Assembly: GCA_963735065.1 (NCBI GenBank)
Contig: CAVTJL010000004.1
Span: 1,612,001-1,676,000, forward strand
DNA from: CAVTJL01 sp963735065
Lineage (GTDB): Bacteria > Pseudomonadota > Alphaproteobacteria > Geminicoccales > Geminicoccaceae
Reading direction: 5' to 3'
Length of the DNA: 64,000 nucleotides
Below the pieces are notes generated by a model. That model was given only the letters and a program-made list of their open reading frames with translations. It did not search any database and was not told the DNA's origin. This document shows, one piece after another, positions 18,304-27,076 of the stretch; within the stretch, counting starts at the first letter, position 1, and the number at the start of each line of letters is the position of its first letter. The position numbers and the translations under genes were made by a program.

Positions 18304-19812
18304 CTAGTGATATTGTCCCGAATAGTCGACCAGCTCCGGGTTGCGAAAGCGCCCGTAGCTGGCGTCGAACTGGAGCTGGACCGTGCCGATGGGCCCGTTC
18401 CGCTGCTTGGCGATGATGACGTCGGCGCGATTGTGCGAGCGGGCATACTGCTCCTGCCAGACGCGGTAGCGCTGGCCGAACTTCTCGGCGTCCTCGTTGT
18501 CGCGCTGCTTGGGCTCGCCGCGCGAGAGGTAGTACTCCTCGCGGAAGACGAACATCACGACGTCGGCATCCTGCTCGATGGTGCCGGAATCACGCAGGTC
18601 TGAGAGCATCGGCCGCTTGTCGTCGCGGCTCTCGACCGCGCGCGAGAGCTGCGAGAGGGCCAGCACCGGCACGTTGAGCTCCTTGGCGATGGCCTTGAGC
18701 CCCTGCGTGATCTCGCCGATCTCCTGCACCCGGTTGCTCTGGTTGCTGGCCGTGCCGCGCACGAGCTGCAGATAGTCGACGACGAGCAGCGACAGGCCGG
18801 TCGTGCGCTTGAGCCGTCGGGCCCGGGTACGCAGTGCTGCGATCGAGAGCGCCGGCGTGTCGTCGATATAAAGCGCCCGCTCGGCCAGACCCTGGCTCGC
18901 CCGCACCACGCGGGGCCAGTCGTCCTCGCCGATCTGGCCGCGGCGGAGCTCGTCGGAGGGAATCTGCGCCTCGGCCGAGAGCAGGCGCATCGCCAGCTGC
19001 TCGGCCGACATCTCGAGAGAGAAGACGCCCACGACATAGTTCTGGTGGCGGTCACGCTCCGCCTCGGGCGCCTCCGTCGCAGCCGAGTTGGCGGCGATCG
19101 TGACGGCGAGCGCCGTCTTGCCCATGCTGGGCCGCCCGGCCAGGATCAGGAGATCCGAGGGCTGCAGCCCGCCCAGCTTCTCGTCGAGACCACTCAGGCC
19201 GGTGGGCACCCCCGTCACACGCCCGGCCTTGTTGAAGGCCGTCTCGATCATCTGGACGGCGCCGGTGAGGACGTTCGTGAAGGACCTGAAGTCGCCCTTG
19301 ATCTCGCCCGCCTGGGCGAGCGTGAAGAGGCGCCGCTCGGCACCCTCGATCTGCTCCCGTCCCGTCTCGGTCGCGCGCGGGTCGAAGGCCTGGTTGACGA
19401 TGTCCTCGCCGACGCTGATCAGGCCACGACGCATCGCCAGATCGTGGATCACGCGGCCATAGTCGGTGGCGTTGAAGATCGTCTCGGCGGCGGTCTGCAG
19501 CCGGCCCAGATAGCGCGCGCCGTCCAGCTCCTGCAGCGCCGGGTCGGTGCCGAAGAGGTGGAAGAGCGTGCGGTGGTCGGCAAGCTGGCCCTGCTTGATC
19601 CGATCGGCGCAGGCGTCGAAGATCCGCTGATGGACCGGCTCGAAGAAGTGCTCGCCCGTGAGGAAGTCGCTGACCCGGTGGTAGGCCTCGTTGTTGACGA
19701 GGATCGCCCCGAGAAGCGCCTGCTCCGCCTCCAGGTTGTGCGGCTGGGTGCGCGGGATGACCGATCCGTCGGTCTGCTCCCGCGGGTTCCTGATGGTGTC
19801 GATGTCGCCCAT
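18304..19812 (-). CDS. dnaB: replicative DNA helicase DnaB
   Basis: Hexameric 5'-3' helicase of the replication fork. The 502-residue product has the N-terminal primase-interacting domain (PHNLEAEQALLGAIL), a linker, and the RecA-like domain with Walker A AGRPSMGKTALA, Walker B LSLLVVDYLQL and the arginine-finger region. An insertion between motifs near TEAPEAERDRHQN is slightly longer than in E. coli. It is divergent from mmcB with about 200 bases between them. A small hairpin (CCCGAC/GTCGGG, 18214-18234) beyond its 3' end could act as terminator. Confidence 0.97.
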   Translation of the reverse strand: MGDIDTIRNPREQTDGSVIPRTQPHNLEAEQALLGAILVNNEAYHRVSDFLTGEHFFEPVHQRIFDACADRIKQGQLADHRTLFHLFGTDPALQELDGARYLGRLQTAAETIFNATDYGRVIHDLAMRRGLISVGEDIVNQAFDPRATETGREQIEGAERRLFTLAQAGEIKGDFRSFTNVLTGAVQMIETAFNKAGRVTGVPTGLSGLDEKLGGLQPSDLLILAGRPSMGKTALAVTIAANSAATEAPEAERDRHQNYVVGVFSLEMSAEQLAMRLLSAEAQIPSDELRRGQIGEDDWPRVVRASQGLAERALYIDDTPALSIAALRTRARRLKRTTGLSLLVVDYLQLVRGTASNQSNRVQEIGEITQGLKAIAKELNVPVLALSQLSRAVESRDDKRPMLSDLRDSGTIEQDADVVMFVFREEYYLSRGEPKQRDNEDAEKFGQRYRVWQEQYARSHNRADVIIAKQRNGPIGTVQLQFDASYGRFRNPELVDYSGQYH

Positions 19813-20009
19813 GCGCCGAACTTATCACTCCGGATGCCAGGGCAAAGCACGGAGTTGCGCGGCCGTGTGGACGGGCCGGTGGACAAGGTGGGGAGGCCCT
19901 GTCGAGACGCTGTTGATGCCGACGGCCAAGCGACTGGCAATGCGCCGATCTCGGCCGCGGAGGCGTCCCGCCTGCTTCTGCACGATGCCCATCGCAAGGA
20001 GCGGTGCCG

Positions 20010-20477
20010 GTGAGCATGCCCGAGCCAGCGGGCCTGTCCGCAACAGAGGCGGTCGATCCGGCGACGGAGATCCGGCGGGGCACGATGCGGCTCCTCGTCT
20101 CCCTCGACCTGATGCCGCTGGCCGAGGTGACCCTGGACAATGGCCGCCGAGCCGACCTTCTGGCCGTCGGCGCCGACGGCCGGATCGTTCTGGTCGAGAT
20201 CAAGAGCTGCGCCCGCGACTTCCTGAGCGACGCCAAATGGCGGGATTATCTGGCGTATGCGGACGGCTTCTATTTCGCGGTGGCGCCGGGCTTCCCCATC
20301 GAGCTGCTGCCCGAGGAGGAGGGGCTCATCATCGCCGACCGCTATGCGGGCGAGGTGTTGCGGACGGCCCAGAAACGACCGCTGCCGGCCGCGCGCCGGC
20401 GCGCTCTGGTGCTGCGCTTCGGCCGGCTGGCGGCCGCGCGGGCCCACGCGCTGACAGACCCCGCCTCACGCCTCTAG
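20010..20477 (+). CDS. mmcB: MmcB family DNA repair protein
   Basis: Member of the MmcB (former DUF1052) family, described in Caulobacter as a DNA-damage-inducible factor acting in mutagenic repair. The protein has PD-(D/E)xK nuclease-like features: DNGRRADLLAV and IVLVEIKSCARDF supply the acidic and lysine residues. GTG at 20010 has AAGGAG 8 bases upstream; ATG at 20016 and GTG at 20004 are in frame but badly spaced. The family is essentially alphaproteobacterial, which supports the taxonomic call. Confidence 0.9.
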   Translation: MSMPEPAGLSATEAVDPATEIRRGTMRLLVSLDLMPLAEVTLDNGRRADLLAVGADGRIVLVEIKSCARDFLSDAKWRDYLAYADGFYFAVAPGFPIELLPEEEGLIIADRYAGEVLRTAQKRPLPAARRRALVLRFGRLAAARAHALTDPASRL

Positions 20478-20493
20478 GGCATCCCGGCCCAGA

Positions 20494-21390
20494 TCAGGAG
20501 GCCTCGGCCAGCCATTCCTCGATCAGAAAGCGGGCGATGCTGTCGGGGCCCGGCAGACGGACCGGGCGGTGCTCCTCGTCCAGCAGCTCGGCGCGCGTGA
20601 ACCAACGCGCGTCGTCGATCTCCTCGGGATCGATGCGGATCGTCTCGGTCCGCGCCTCGGCGCGATAGCCGAGCATCAAGGATTGGGGGAACGGCCAGGG
20701 CTGCGAGGATCGGTAGACGGCGCGCCCGATCTCCACGCCTACCTCTTCCATCACCTCCCGTGCCACGGTCTGCTCGAGCGACTCGCCCGGCTCGACGAAA
20801 CCGGCCAGCGTCGAGTACATGCCGGTGACGAACCGCGCCGAGCGACCGAGGATGCAGCGCTCGCCCTTGGTCACGAGCATGATCACGGCCGGGTCGGTGC
20901 GCGGGAAGACCTCGCGGCCGCAGGCGGGACAGTGGTGGGCGTGGCCGGCATCCACCCGCTCCATCTTCGTCCCGCAGGCGCCGCAAAAGCGGTGGGTCAC
21001 GTGCCAATGGGCCAACGCACGGGCATAGGCCAGGAGCCCCGCCTCGCCGGCAGGCAGGGCCGTGCCGACCGAGCGCAGCTCGACGAAGCCTTCGTCGGGC
21101 TCCTCCGGCTCGTCGCCCTCGACCGCAAAGAGCGGGCCCAGAGCATCGATGCCGAGAAAGGTCGCGTTCTCGGGCAGAGGCTCGCCCCGCTCCGCGACGC
21201 TCACCAACGCCGCGCGCGGAGCGCCTTCCTGCTCGGTGACGAGCACCTTCAGGTTCGAGAGAAGCACGGCGCGCGTGCGCGGGTCCGCCCGGCGCTCGGC
21301 CAGCCAGACGGCATCCTTGCGCCTCTCGGCGGCGCGGTCGAAGCCGAAGCTCGAATAGACGTGCGGTGGCGGGTTCGGAATTGGTCGCAT
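20494..21390 (-). CDS. nudC: NAD(+) diphosphatase NudC
   Basis: Nudix hydrolase that cleaves NAD(H) to NMN(H) and AMP and can decap NAD-capped RNA. The product from MRPIPNPPP is about 298 residues. It has a zinc ribbon (CGACG and CPACG), the Nudix box GFVEPGESLEQ...REVMEEVG, and the NADH-pyrophosphatase motif SQPWPFPQS that follows it. It converges on mmcB with a 16-base gap and diverges from the 4.5S RNA gene. Confidence 0.94.
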   Translation of the reverse strand: MRPIPNPPPHVYSSFGFDRAAERRKDAVWLAERRADPRTRAVLLSNLKVLVTEQEGAPRAALVSVAERGEPLPENATFLGIDALGPLFAVEGDEPEEPDEGFVELRSVGTALPAGEAGLLAYARALAHWHVTHRFCGACGTKMERVDAGHAHHCPACGREVFPRTDPAVIMLVTKGERCILGRSARFVTGMYSTLAGFVEPGESLEQTVAREVMEEVGVEIGRAVYRSSQPWPFPQSLMLGYRAEARTETIRIDPEEIDDARWFTRAELLDEEHRPVRLPGPDSIARFLIEEWLAEAS

Positions 21391-21433
21391 GCGGGGTCCC
21401 CAGGGCGGCCGCACTCTCGACGATGTGCCGACC

Positions 21434-21462
21434 TTGCGCAAGCGGCGCCGACGCCCGATATT
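21434..21462 (+). promoter_or_regulatory. promoter of the 4.5S RNA gene
   Basis: TTGCGC (21434-21439) and GATATT (21457-21462) have 4 of 6 matches each to the sigma-70 boxes with an exact 17-base spacer. A start 7 bases after the -10 falls on 21469, the first base of the predicted SRP RNA stem. This agreement raises confidence. Confidence 0.5.
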
Positions 21463-21468
21463 GCGTGC

Positions 21469-21567
21469 CGGAAGGTTGGTGGTGGACGGTGCCCTCGCCA
21501 ACCCGGTCAGGTCCGGAAGGAAGCAGCCGTAACGAGTTCCGTGCCGGGTCGCTCGCCAGCCTTCCGC
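21469..21567 (+). ncRNA. ffs: 4.5S RNA, small bacterial SRP RNA
   Basis: RNA component of the signal recognition particle that binds the M domain of Ffh. The diagnostic apical loop GGTCAGGTCCGGAAGGAAGC lies at 21514-21533. The flanks form a long hairpin: GGAAGG at 21470-21475 pairs with CCTTCC at 21560-21565, and ACCCGG before the loop pairs with CCGGGT after it. About 99 bases, the usual small-form length. It precedes dnaX, a common location. Exact ends are estimated from the stem. Confidence 0.93.
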
Positions 21568-21622
21568 CGCCCTTGGGGCCTCCCTTCATCCCGTCGCGAA
21601 GCCGTGCCCAGCCGTTCGTGCG

Positions 21623-23347
21623 ATGCCACCAGCTGAGCCCCCGCCCGCCTATCGGGTGCTCGCGCGCAGCTACCGGCCGACCAGGCTCTCGGAGCTGATC
21701 GGCCAGGATGCGCTCGTGCGCACCCTGACCAACGCCCTGACCTCGGGGCGGATCGCGCACGCGTTCCTGCTTGCCGGCATCCGGGGCGTGGGCAAGACCA
21801 CGACCGCCAGGATCATCGCGCGCGGCCTGAACTGCATCGGTCCCGACGGCCAGGGTGGGCCCACGCCCGAGCCGTGCGGCGTCTGCCCCCCCTGCCAGGC
21901 GATGTCGGAGGACCGGGCGCTCGACGTCATCGAGATGGATGCCGCGACCCACACCGGCATCGACGATGTGCGCGAGATCGTCGACAGCGTGCGCTACGCG
22001 CCCACCTCGTCGCGCTTCAAGGTCTACATCATCGACGAGGTGCACATGCTGTCGGAGAAGGCCTTCAACGGCCTTCTGAAGACGCTCGAGGAGCCGCCGC
22101 CGCACGTCAAGTTCGTCTTCGCGACCACCGAGATCCGCAAGATCCCGGTCACCGTGCTGTCGCGCTGCCAGCGCTTCGATCTCCGGCGGGTCGAGCCCGC
22201 GGCCCTGCAGGGCCACCTCGAGAGCCTGTGCGCCAAGGAGGGCGTGGCGGCGAGCCCCGATGCCCTGGCCCTGATCGTCGGCGCCGCCGAGGGCTCGGTG
22301 CGCGACTCGCTCTCGCTGCTCGAGCAGGCCATGGCGCTGGGCGACGGCCGCATCGAGGCGACCCAGATCCAGGCGATGCTGGGCCTTGGCGACCGCGTCC
22401 GGCTGCTGGACCTTGCGGACGCGCTCTTCGCGGGCGACGCGGCCCGTGCGCTCGACCTCTTCCAGGAGCTCTACGCGCTCGGTGCCGACCCGACCGCGAT
22501 CCTCCAGGACCTGCTCGCCCTGATCCATCGCCTGAGCCGCGCCAAGGCCGGCAGCGGCACCGCGGGCTCTGCGTTCCCGTTGACCTCGGAGCTCGAGGCG
22601 AAGGCGCAGGCCATGGCCGACCGGCTGTCGCTCGCCGTGCTCGCCCGTGCCTGGCAGATGCTGCTCAAGGGTGCGGACGAGACGCGGCACGCCTCGGATG
22701 CGGTGGCGGCGGGCGAGATGGTGCTTCTCCGGCTCGCCTGCGCCAGCGATCTCCCGCCCCCGGCCGAGCTGGCGCGGCTGCTGCGCGAGGGCGGCGCACC
22801 ACCTGCCCCGCCGCGATTGCAGCCAGCCGGGCCGTTGCCAACGTCCTCGCCGCCCGCCAGGGCGGTGGCGGCACCGGCCCGTCCGACCGCCGCGGCACCG
22901 CAGAGCATGGGCACCCTTGCGCCCGACGCCGCGCCGTCCCGCGACCGGCTGCCCGAGAGCTACGCCGCGCTCATGGAGCTGCTGCGCCAGAGCGGCGAGG
23001 CCGTGCTCGCCGCCTGGCTCGAGGAAGGCGCCCATCTCATCCGCTACGAGGTCGGCCGCATCGACCTGCGCCTGGAGCCCAGCGTGTCGCAGGATGTGGT
23101 GAGCCGCCTGCAGGAGGCGGCGAGCCGCCTGACCGGCCGGCGCTGGCTCATCGCGTTGGGGCAGGCGCCGGGCGAGCCGACCCTGGCCGAGCAGGAACGG
23201 CGGCGGCGCGGCGAGCGGCTGCTCGAGCTTGGTCGCGACGCCGAGGTCCAGCGGCTTCTCGACACGTTTCCCGGTGCCACCCTGGTCGAGCTGCGCGCAC
23301 CGCCGCGGCCATCGCCCCGAGCCAGAAAGGAAGAGACGAGCTCATGA
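21623..23347 (+). CDS. dnaX: DNA polymerase III subunits gamma/tau
   Basis: Clamp-loader ATPase that loads the sliding clamp and, as tau, links polymerases to DnaB. The 574-residue product has Walker A GIRGVGKTTTAR, a zinc module including EPCGVCPPC, the DEVHMLS Walker B, and the sensor EIRKIPVTVLSRC. A proline- and alanine-rich linker (about 390-435) leads to a C-terminal tau domain. I see no obvious programmed frameshift slippery site. The stop overlaps the ybaB start by ATGA. Confidence 0.96.
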   Translation: MPPAEPPPAYRVLARSYRPTRLSELIGQDALVRTLTNALTSGRIAHAFLLAGIRGVGKTTTARIIARGLNCIGPDGQGGPTPEPCGVCPPCQAMSEDRALDVIEMDAATHTGIDDVREIVDSVRYAPTSSRFKVYIIDEVHMLSEKAFNGLLKTLEEPPPHVKFVFATTEIRKIPVTVLSRCQRFDLRRVEPAALQGHLESLCAKEGVAASPDALALIVGAAEGSVRDSLSLLEQAMALGDGRIEATQIQAMLGLGDRVRLLDLADALFAGDAARALDLFQELYALGADPTAILQDLLALIHRLSRAKAGSGTAGSAFPLTSELEAKAQAMADRLSLAVLARAWQMLLKGADETRHASDAVAAGEMVLLRLACASDLPPPAELARLLREGGAPPAPPRLQPAGPLPTSSPPARAVAAPARPTAAAPQSMGTLAPDAAPSRDRLPESYAALMELLRQSGEAVLAAWLEEGAHLIRYEVGRIDLRLEPSVSQDVVSRLQEAASRLTGRRWLIALGQAPGEPTLAEQERRRRGERLLELGRDAEVQRLLDTFPGATLVELRAPPRPSPRARKEETSS

Positions 23348-23667
23348 AGAACCTCTCGAACATGCTCAAGGAGGCGCAAAAGCTGCAGTCGCGGATGGCC
23401 GAGATGCAGCAGCGCCTGGCCGAGACCGAGATGGACGGTCAGGCGGGCGGCGGCCTCATTACCGTCACCCTCAACGGCAAGGGCGAGATGCGCCGGATCA
23501 AGATCGACAAGTCCCTGGCCGATCCCGAGGAGATCGAGATCCTCGAGGATCTGGTCGTGGCGGCGACGAACGACGCGAAGGCCAAGATCGATACGCATCT
23601 GCAGGCCGAGATGGGCAAGCTGACGGGCGGTATGCCGCTGCCGCCCGGCATGAAGCTGCCCTTCTGA
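23344..23667 (+). CDS. YbaB/EbfC family nucleoid-associated protein
   Basis: Small DNA-binding protein of 107 residues that forms dimers. The N-terminal coiled-coil LSNMLKEAQKLQSRMAEMQ, the GGLITVTLNGKGE strand region and the acidic DPEEIEILEDL helix are characteristic. It sits between dnaX and recR, the conserved dnaX-ybaB-recR order, and its start overlaps the dnaX stop by 4 bases. Confidence 0.95.
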   Translation: MKNLSNMLKEAQKLQSRMAEMQQRLAETEMDGQAGGGLITVTLNGKGEMRRIKIDKSLADPEEIEILEDLVVAATNDAKAKIDTHLQAEMGKLTGGMPLPPGMKLPF

Positions 23668-23674
23668 GGAGCCG

Positions 23675-24271
23675 ATGGCAGCAGCCGAGATCGAGCGGCT
23701 GGCCGCGCTGCTGGCCCGCCTCCCGGGGCTGGGCCCGCGCTCGTCGCGGCGCGCCGTCCTGGCGCTGATGAAGCGGCGCGAGCGCCTGATGCTGCCCCTG
23801 ATCGAGGCGATGCAGGCCTGCGTCGACAAGGTCGCTTCCTGCAGCATCTGCGGGAATCTGGACGCAAGCGATCCCTGCACCATCTGCGCGGCCGAGAATC
23901 GCGACCCGACGAGCCTCCTCGTCGTCGAGGAGGTCGAGGATCTTTGGGCCATGGAGCGCGCGGCGAGCTTCACCGGGCGCTACCACGTGCTGGGTGGCAC
24001 GCTCTCGGCGGTGGAAGGCGTCGGGCCCGAGCAGCTGGGCATCGACCGCCTGATCCGGCGCGTCGAGCGGGACCAGGTCCGCGAGGTCGTGCTGGCGCTG
24101 AGCGCCACGGTGGACGGGCAGACCACCGGCCACTACCTGGCCGAGCGGCTGGCCGCGTCCGGGTGCGCGATCACCAGGCTGGGCTATGGGGTTCCGGTCG
24201 GCGGCGAGCTCAACTATCTGGATGAGGGAACCCTTGCCGCCGCCCTCAGGTCCCGTCAGCCGGTCGGCTGA
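23675..24271 (+). CDS. recR: recombination protein RecR
   Basis: RecR acts with RecO and RecF to load RecA at gaps. The 198-residue product shows the helix-hairpin-helix segment LPGLGPRSSRRAVL, the four-cysteine zinc finger (CSICG and CTIC), a Toprim domain starting LLVVEEVEDLWAME, and the C-terminal TRLGYGVPVGGELNYLDEGTL. It follows ybaB by 7 bases with a GAGGAG ribosome binding site overlapping the ybaB stop. Confidence 0.97.
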   Translation: MAAAEIERLAALLARLPGLGPRSSRRAVLALMKRRERLMLPLIEAMQACVDKVASCSICGNLDASDPCTICAAENRDPTSLLVVEEVEDLWAMERAASFTGRYHVLGGTLSAVEGVGPEQLGIDRLIRRVERDQVREVVLALSATVDGQTTGHYLAERLAASGCAITRLGYGVPVGGELNYLDEGTLAAALRSRQPVG

Positions 24272-24309
24272 GCGGGGCCCGATCCGTTGTCTAGAAAAGT
24301 CGATCGCCC

Positions 24310-24822
24310 ATGCCACTGCTTACCATCCTCGAGGCGCCCCACCCGATCCTCAAGACCCGTGCCGCTCCGGTCACGCGCATCGATCCAGCGCTTCTCCGGC
24401 TGATGGACGACATGCTGGAGACCATGTACCGGGCGCCGGGAATCGGGCTCGCGGCACCGCAGGTCGCGGTGACGAAGCGCGTCATCGTGGTCGACCTCGC
24501 CAGGGAGGGCGAGGAGCCGCGGCCGATGCGGATCATCAATCCCGAGATCACGTGGCGATCGGAGGAGACCGAGGTGGCCGAGGAGGGCTGCCTCAGCCTG
24601 CCCGAGCTGTACGCCGAGGTGCGCAGGCCGCGGGCGGTCCGCATGCGCTACATGGACGAGCGGGGCGAGGATCAGGAGGTCGAGGCCGAGGGGCTCTTCG
24701 GCCGCTGCCTGCAGCACGAGGTCGACCATCTGGACGGCATCCTCTTCGTCGATCACCTCTCGACGCTGAAGCGCAACATGATCATGCGCAAGCTCGGCAA
24801 GGCGCGGCGCGCCCGCGCCTGA
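24310..24822 (+). CDS. def: peptide deformylase
   Basis: Metalloenzyme that removes the formyl group from nascent N-terminal methionine. At 170 residues it has the three family motifs: GIGLAAPQV, EEGCLSLPE (metal-binding Cys) and QHEVDHLDG (two metal-binding His and the catalytic Glu). It lies 10 bases before fmt, the enzyme that adds the formyl group to initiator tRNA, in the usual def-fmt order. Confidence 0.97.
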   Translation: MPLLTILEAPHPILKTRAAPVTRIDPALLRLMDDMLETMYRAPGIGLAAPQVAVTKRVIVVDLAREGEEPRPMRIINPEITWRSEETEVAEEGCLSLPELYAEVRRPRAVRMRYMDERGEDQEVEAEGLFGRCLQHEVDHLDGILFVDHLSTLKRNMIMRKLGKARRARA

Positions 24823-24832
24823 GGACCCTTCA

Positions 24833-25753
24833 TTGAGCCTCCGCCTCGTCGTCATGGGCACGGCCGCTTTCACCGTGCCGAGCCTCGAGCTTCTGGCACG
24901 GGGGCCGCATCGGGTCGTGGCGGTCTACACGCAGCCGCCGCGCCCCGCCGGGCGCGGCAAGCGCGAGCGGATGACGCCTGTTCACGAGGCGGCCCTGCGC
25001 CTGGGCCTGCCCGTGCGGACGCCGGCGACCCTGCGCACGCCCGAAAGCCAGGCCCTGCTCTCGGCGCTCGGCGCCGACCTCGCCGTGGTGGGGGCCTATG
25101 GGCTGATCCTGCCGCGACCGATCCTCGAGGCACCCCGCCTGGGCTGCATCAACCTCCATGCCTCGCTCCTGCCGCGCTGGCGCGGTGCGGCGCCGATCCA
25201 GCGGGCGATCCTGGCCGGCGACCGGGAGAGCGGGCTCAGCATCTTCCAGATGGAGGAAGGTCTCGACACGGGCCCGGTGCTCGCCATGCGCTCCCTGCCC
25301 ATCGGGCCGCGCACGACGGCGGACGAGCTTCACGATGGTCTGGCAGCACTGGCGGTGGCGATGCTGCCAGAGGTGCTGGCCGGGATCGAGGCGGGCACGC
25401 TCACCGCGACGCCGCAGCCGACCGAGGGGGCCACCTACGCCACGAAGATCCGCAAGGAAGAGGGCCAGCTCGACTTCTCGCGTCCGGCGGCCGAGCTCGA
25501 CCGACAGATACGCGGCCTGTCCCCAGCGCCAGGGTGCTTCTGCTCGATCGACGGCGAGCGCCTTCTCATCCTCGAGGCCCTGCCCATCGAAGGGACGGGC
25601 CTGCCCGGCACGGTCCTGGAGCTGCCCCTGACGATCGCCTGTAGCGCCGGAGCGCTCCAGGTGCTCCGCGTCCAGCGGGCCGGACGAAAGCCGATGACGG
25701 CAGCCGAGCTCCAGCGCGGCTTTCCGATCCCCGTCGGCACGCGGCTCACTTGA
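24833..25753 (+). CDS. fmt: methionyl-tRNA formyltransferase
   Basis: Transfers a formyl group from 10-formyl-tetrahydrofolate to initiator Met-tRNA. The 306-residue product has the N-terminal Rossmann-type domain (VMGTAAFTVPSLE) and the signature SLLPRWRGAAPIQRAIL, whose Asn-His-Asp site begins at INLHASLLP. A C-terminal OB-like tRNA-binding domain follows. The start codon is TTG, with GAGGA about 7 bases upstream; no ATG or GTG gives a full-length N-terminus. Confidence 0.97.
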   Translation: MSLRLVVMGTAAFTVPSLELLARGPHRVVAVYTQPPRPAGRGKRERMTPVHEAALRLGLPVRTPATLRTPESQALLSALGADLAVVGAYGLILPRPILEAPRLGCINLHASLLPRWRGAAPIQRAILAGDRESGLSIFQMEEGLDTGPVLAMRSLPIGPRTTADELHDGLAALAVAMLPEVLAGIEAGTLTATPQPTEGATYATKIRKEEGQLDFSRPAAELDRQIRGLSPAPGCFCSIDGERLLILEALPIEGTGLPGTVLELPLTIACSAGALQVLRVQRAGRKPMTAAELQRGFPIPVGTRLT

Positions 25754-25756
25754 GCG

Positions 25757-26674
25757 ATGCCACGCTTCCTGCTGCGGCTGGAGTATGACGGCACGCCGTT
25801 CGAGGGCTGGCAGCGTCAGGCCTGTGGCCCCAGCGTGCAGGCAGCCCTGGAGGCTGCCATCGAGGCGTTCTGCGGCCAGCGCGCCGTGGTGCAGGCGGCG
25901 GGTCGGACCGATGCCGGCGTGCATGCGCTGGGCCAGGTGGCGCATGTGGACCTCGACCGGGAGGCCACGCCCGAGCGGCTCGCGGGGGCCCTGAACGCCC
26001 ATCTGAGGCCGCTGCCCGTGGTCGTGCTGGAGGCGCGACGTGTCCCCGCCTCGTTCCATGCCCGCTTCTCGGCCTCAGGGCGGCAGTATGTCTATCGCAT
26101 CCTGAACAGGCGGGCGCCCCCCGGGCTCGACCACGACCGCGTGTGGCACGTGCCGGTGCCGCTCGATGCCGAGCTGATGCACGAGGCGGCGCAGCCGCTC
26201 GTCGGCCGGCACGACTTCACCAGCTTCCGCGCCAGCGAATGCCAGGCGCGCAGCCCCGTGAAGACGCTCGATCTCCTTCATGTCAGCCGCGACGGCTGCC
26301 TGATCGAGCTGCGGGTCAGCGCCCGCTCGTTTCTCCATCACCAGGTGCGAAACCTCGTCGGCACGCTGAAGCTCGTGGGCGAGCGGAAGAGGCCCGTCGA
26401 CTTCCCGCTGGCCGCGCTGACGGCTCGCGACCGGGCGGCGGCGGGGCCCACAGCACCGGCGTCCGGCCTTTTCCTCGAGCTCGTCCGCTATGAGGAAAGC
26501 TCAGCCGGCGCCGATGAGCGCGCTGGTCCCGAGGCTCATGATCGAGCTCAGGAGAATGTCGATCACGACGAGGCCGACGGCGATGCTGATGCTGGTCTCG
26601 AGCGCCGTCCGCACCACGAACCACTCGTAGACGAGCGCCACGACCGTCGCGAGGAGGAGGAGGGAGCTGTGTAG
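25757..26674 (+). CDS. truA: tRNA pseudouridine synthase A with unusual C-terminal extension
   Basis: Makes pseudouridine at positions 38-40 of tRNA anticodon arms. The catalytic Asp is Asp52 in AGRTDAGVHA, and the core is complete to ELVRYEE at about residue 247. The family normally ends here, but the frame continues another 58 acidic, low-complexity residues (for example RREEEEGAV) to 26674. That tail runs antisense through the neighbouring membrane-protein gene, whose own stop is at 26501. The simplest reading is a lost stop codon: one extra T in CGCTATGAGG would give CGC TAT TGA. Either the assembly has a one-base deletion or the gene has truly gained an overlapping tail. Confidence 0.94.
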   Translation: MPRFLLRLEYDGTPFEGWQRQACGPSVQAALEAAIEAFCGQRAVVQAAGRTDAGVHALGQVAHVDLDREATPERLAGALNAHLRPLPVVVLEARRVPASFHARFSASGRQYVYRILNRRAPPGLDHDRVWHVPVPLDAELMHEAAQPLVGRHDFTSFRASECQARSPVKTLDLLHVSRDGCLIELRVSARSFLHHQVRNLVGTLKLVGERKRPVDFPLAALTARDRAAAGPTAPASGLFLELVRYEESSAGADERAGPEAHDRAQENVDHDEADGDADAGLERRPHHEPLVDERHDRREEEEGAV

Positions 26675-27076
26675 GCTGTCGGGCAGGAGGCTGCTCACCA
26701 GCATCACGACGACGAAGAGGCTGACCTGGAGAACGGACGCCCAGTTCGAGGCGACAACGAGCGGGACGTAGCGACCGCCCAGCCCCAGGAAGCGCGTGAT
26801 CGGCATCGCGGCGAGCGGAAAGGCGAGCCAACCCAGCAGGTAGCTCAAGGCCTCGCCGACGACGACCGCGCCGATGTCGGCGGGCACGCCGCCCTGGGTG
26901 TCGTAGCGGTCGATCACGAGCCAGGCGTAGAGCGGCGCAACGAGGAGGGCGGCGAAGAAAGACCTGAAGAAGCCCTCGATGCTGAGGTCGAACCATTCCA
27001 TGCCGCTGCGGTCGCGGCGCGCCAGCAGCCACGCGCCGTGGAGGGATCGCTTGATCTCGTCGAGGGACGGGATCAT
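26501..27076 (-). CDS. multi-pass membrane protein of unknown function
   Basis: A 191-residue product with about five hydrophobic segments (for example SFFAALLVAPLYAWLVI and VVALVYEWFVV). It begins with a soluble segment MIPSLDEIKRSLHGAWLLAR. I do not recognise a named family. Its start overlaps the dapE stop by ATGA, so it is translated with dapE; this makes a real gene likely, but the context says nothing firm about function. The 3' 174 bases overlap the extended end of truA on the opposite strand. Confidence 0.8.
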   Translation of the reverse strand: MIPSLDEIKRSLHGAWLLARRDRSGMEWFDLSIEGFFRSFFAALLVAPLYAWLVIDRYDTQGGVPADIGAVVVGEALSYLLGWLAFPLAAMPITRFLGLGGRYVPLVVASNWASVLQVSLFVVVMLVSSLLPDSLHSSLLLLATVVALVYEWFVVRTALETSISIAVGLVVIDILLSSIMSLGTSALIGAG

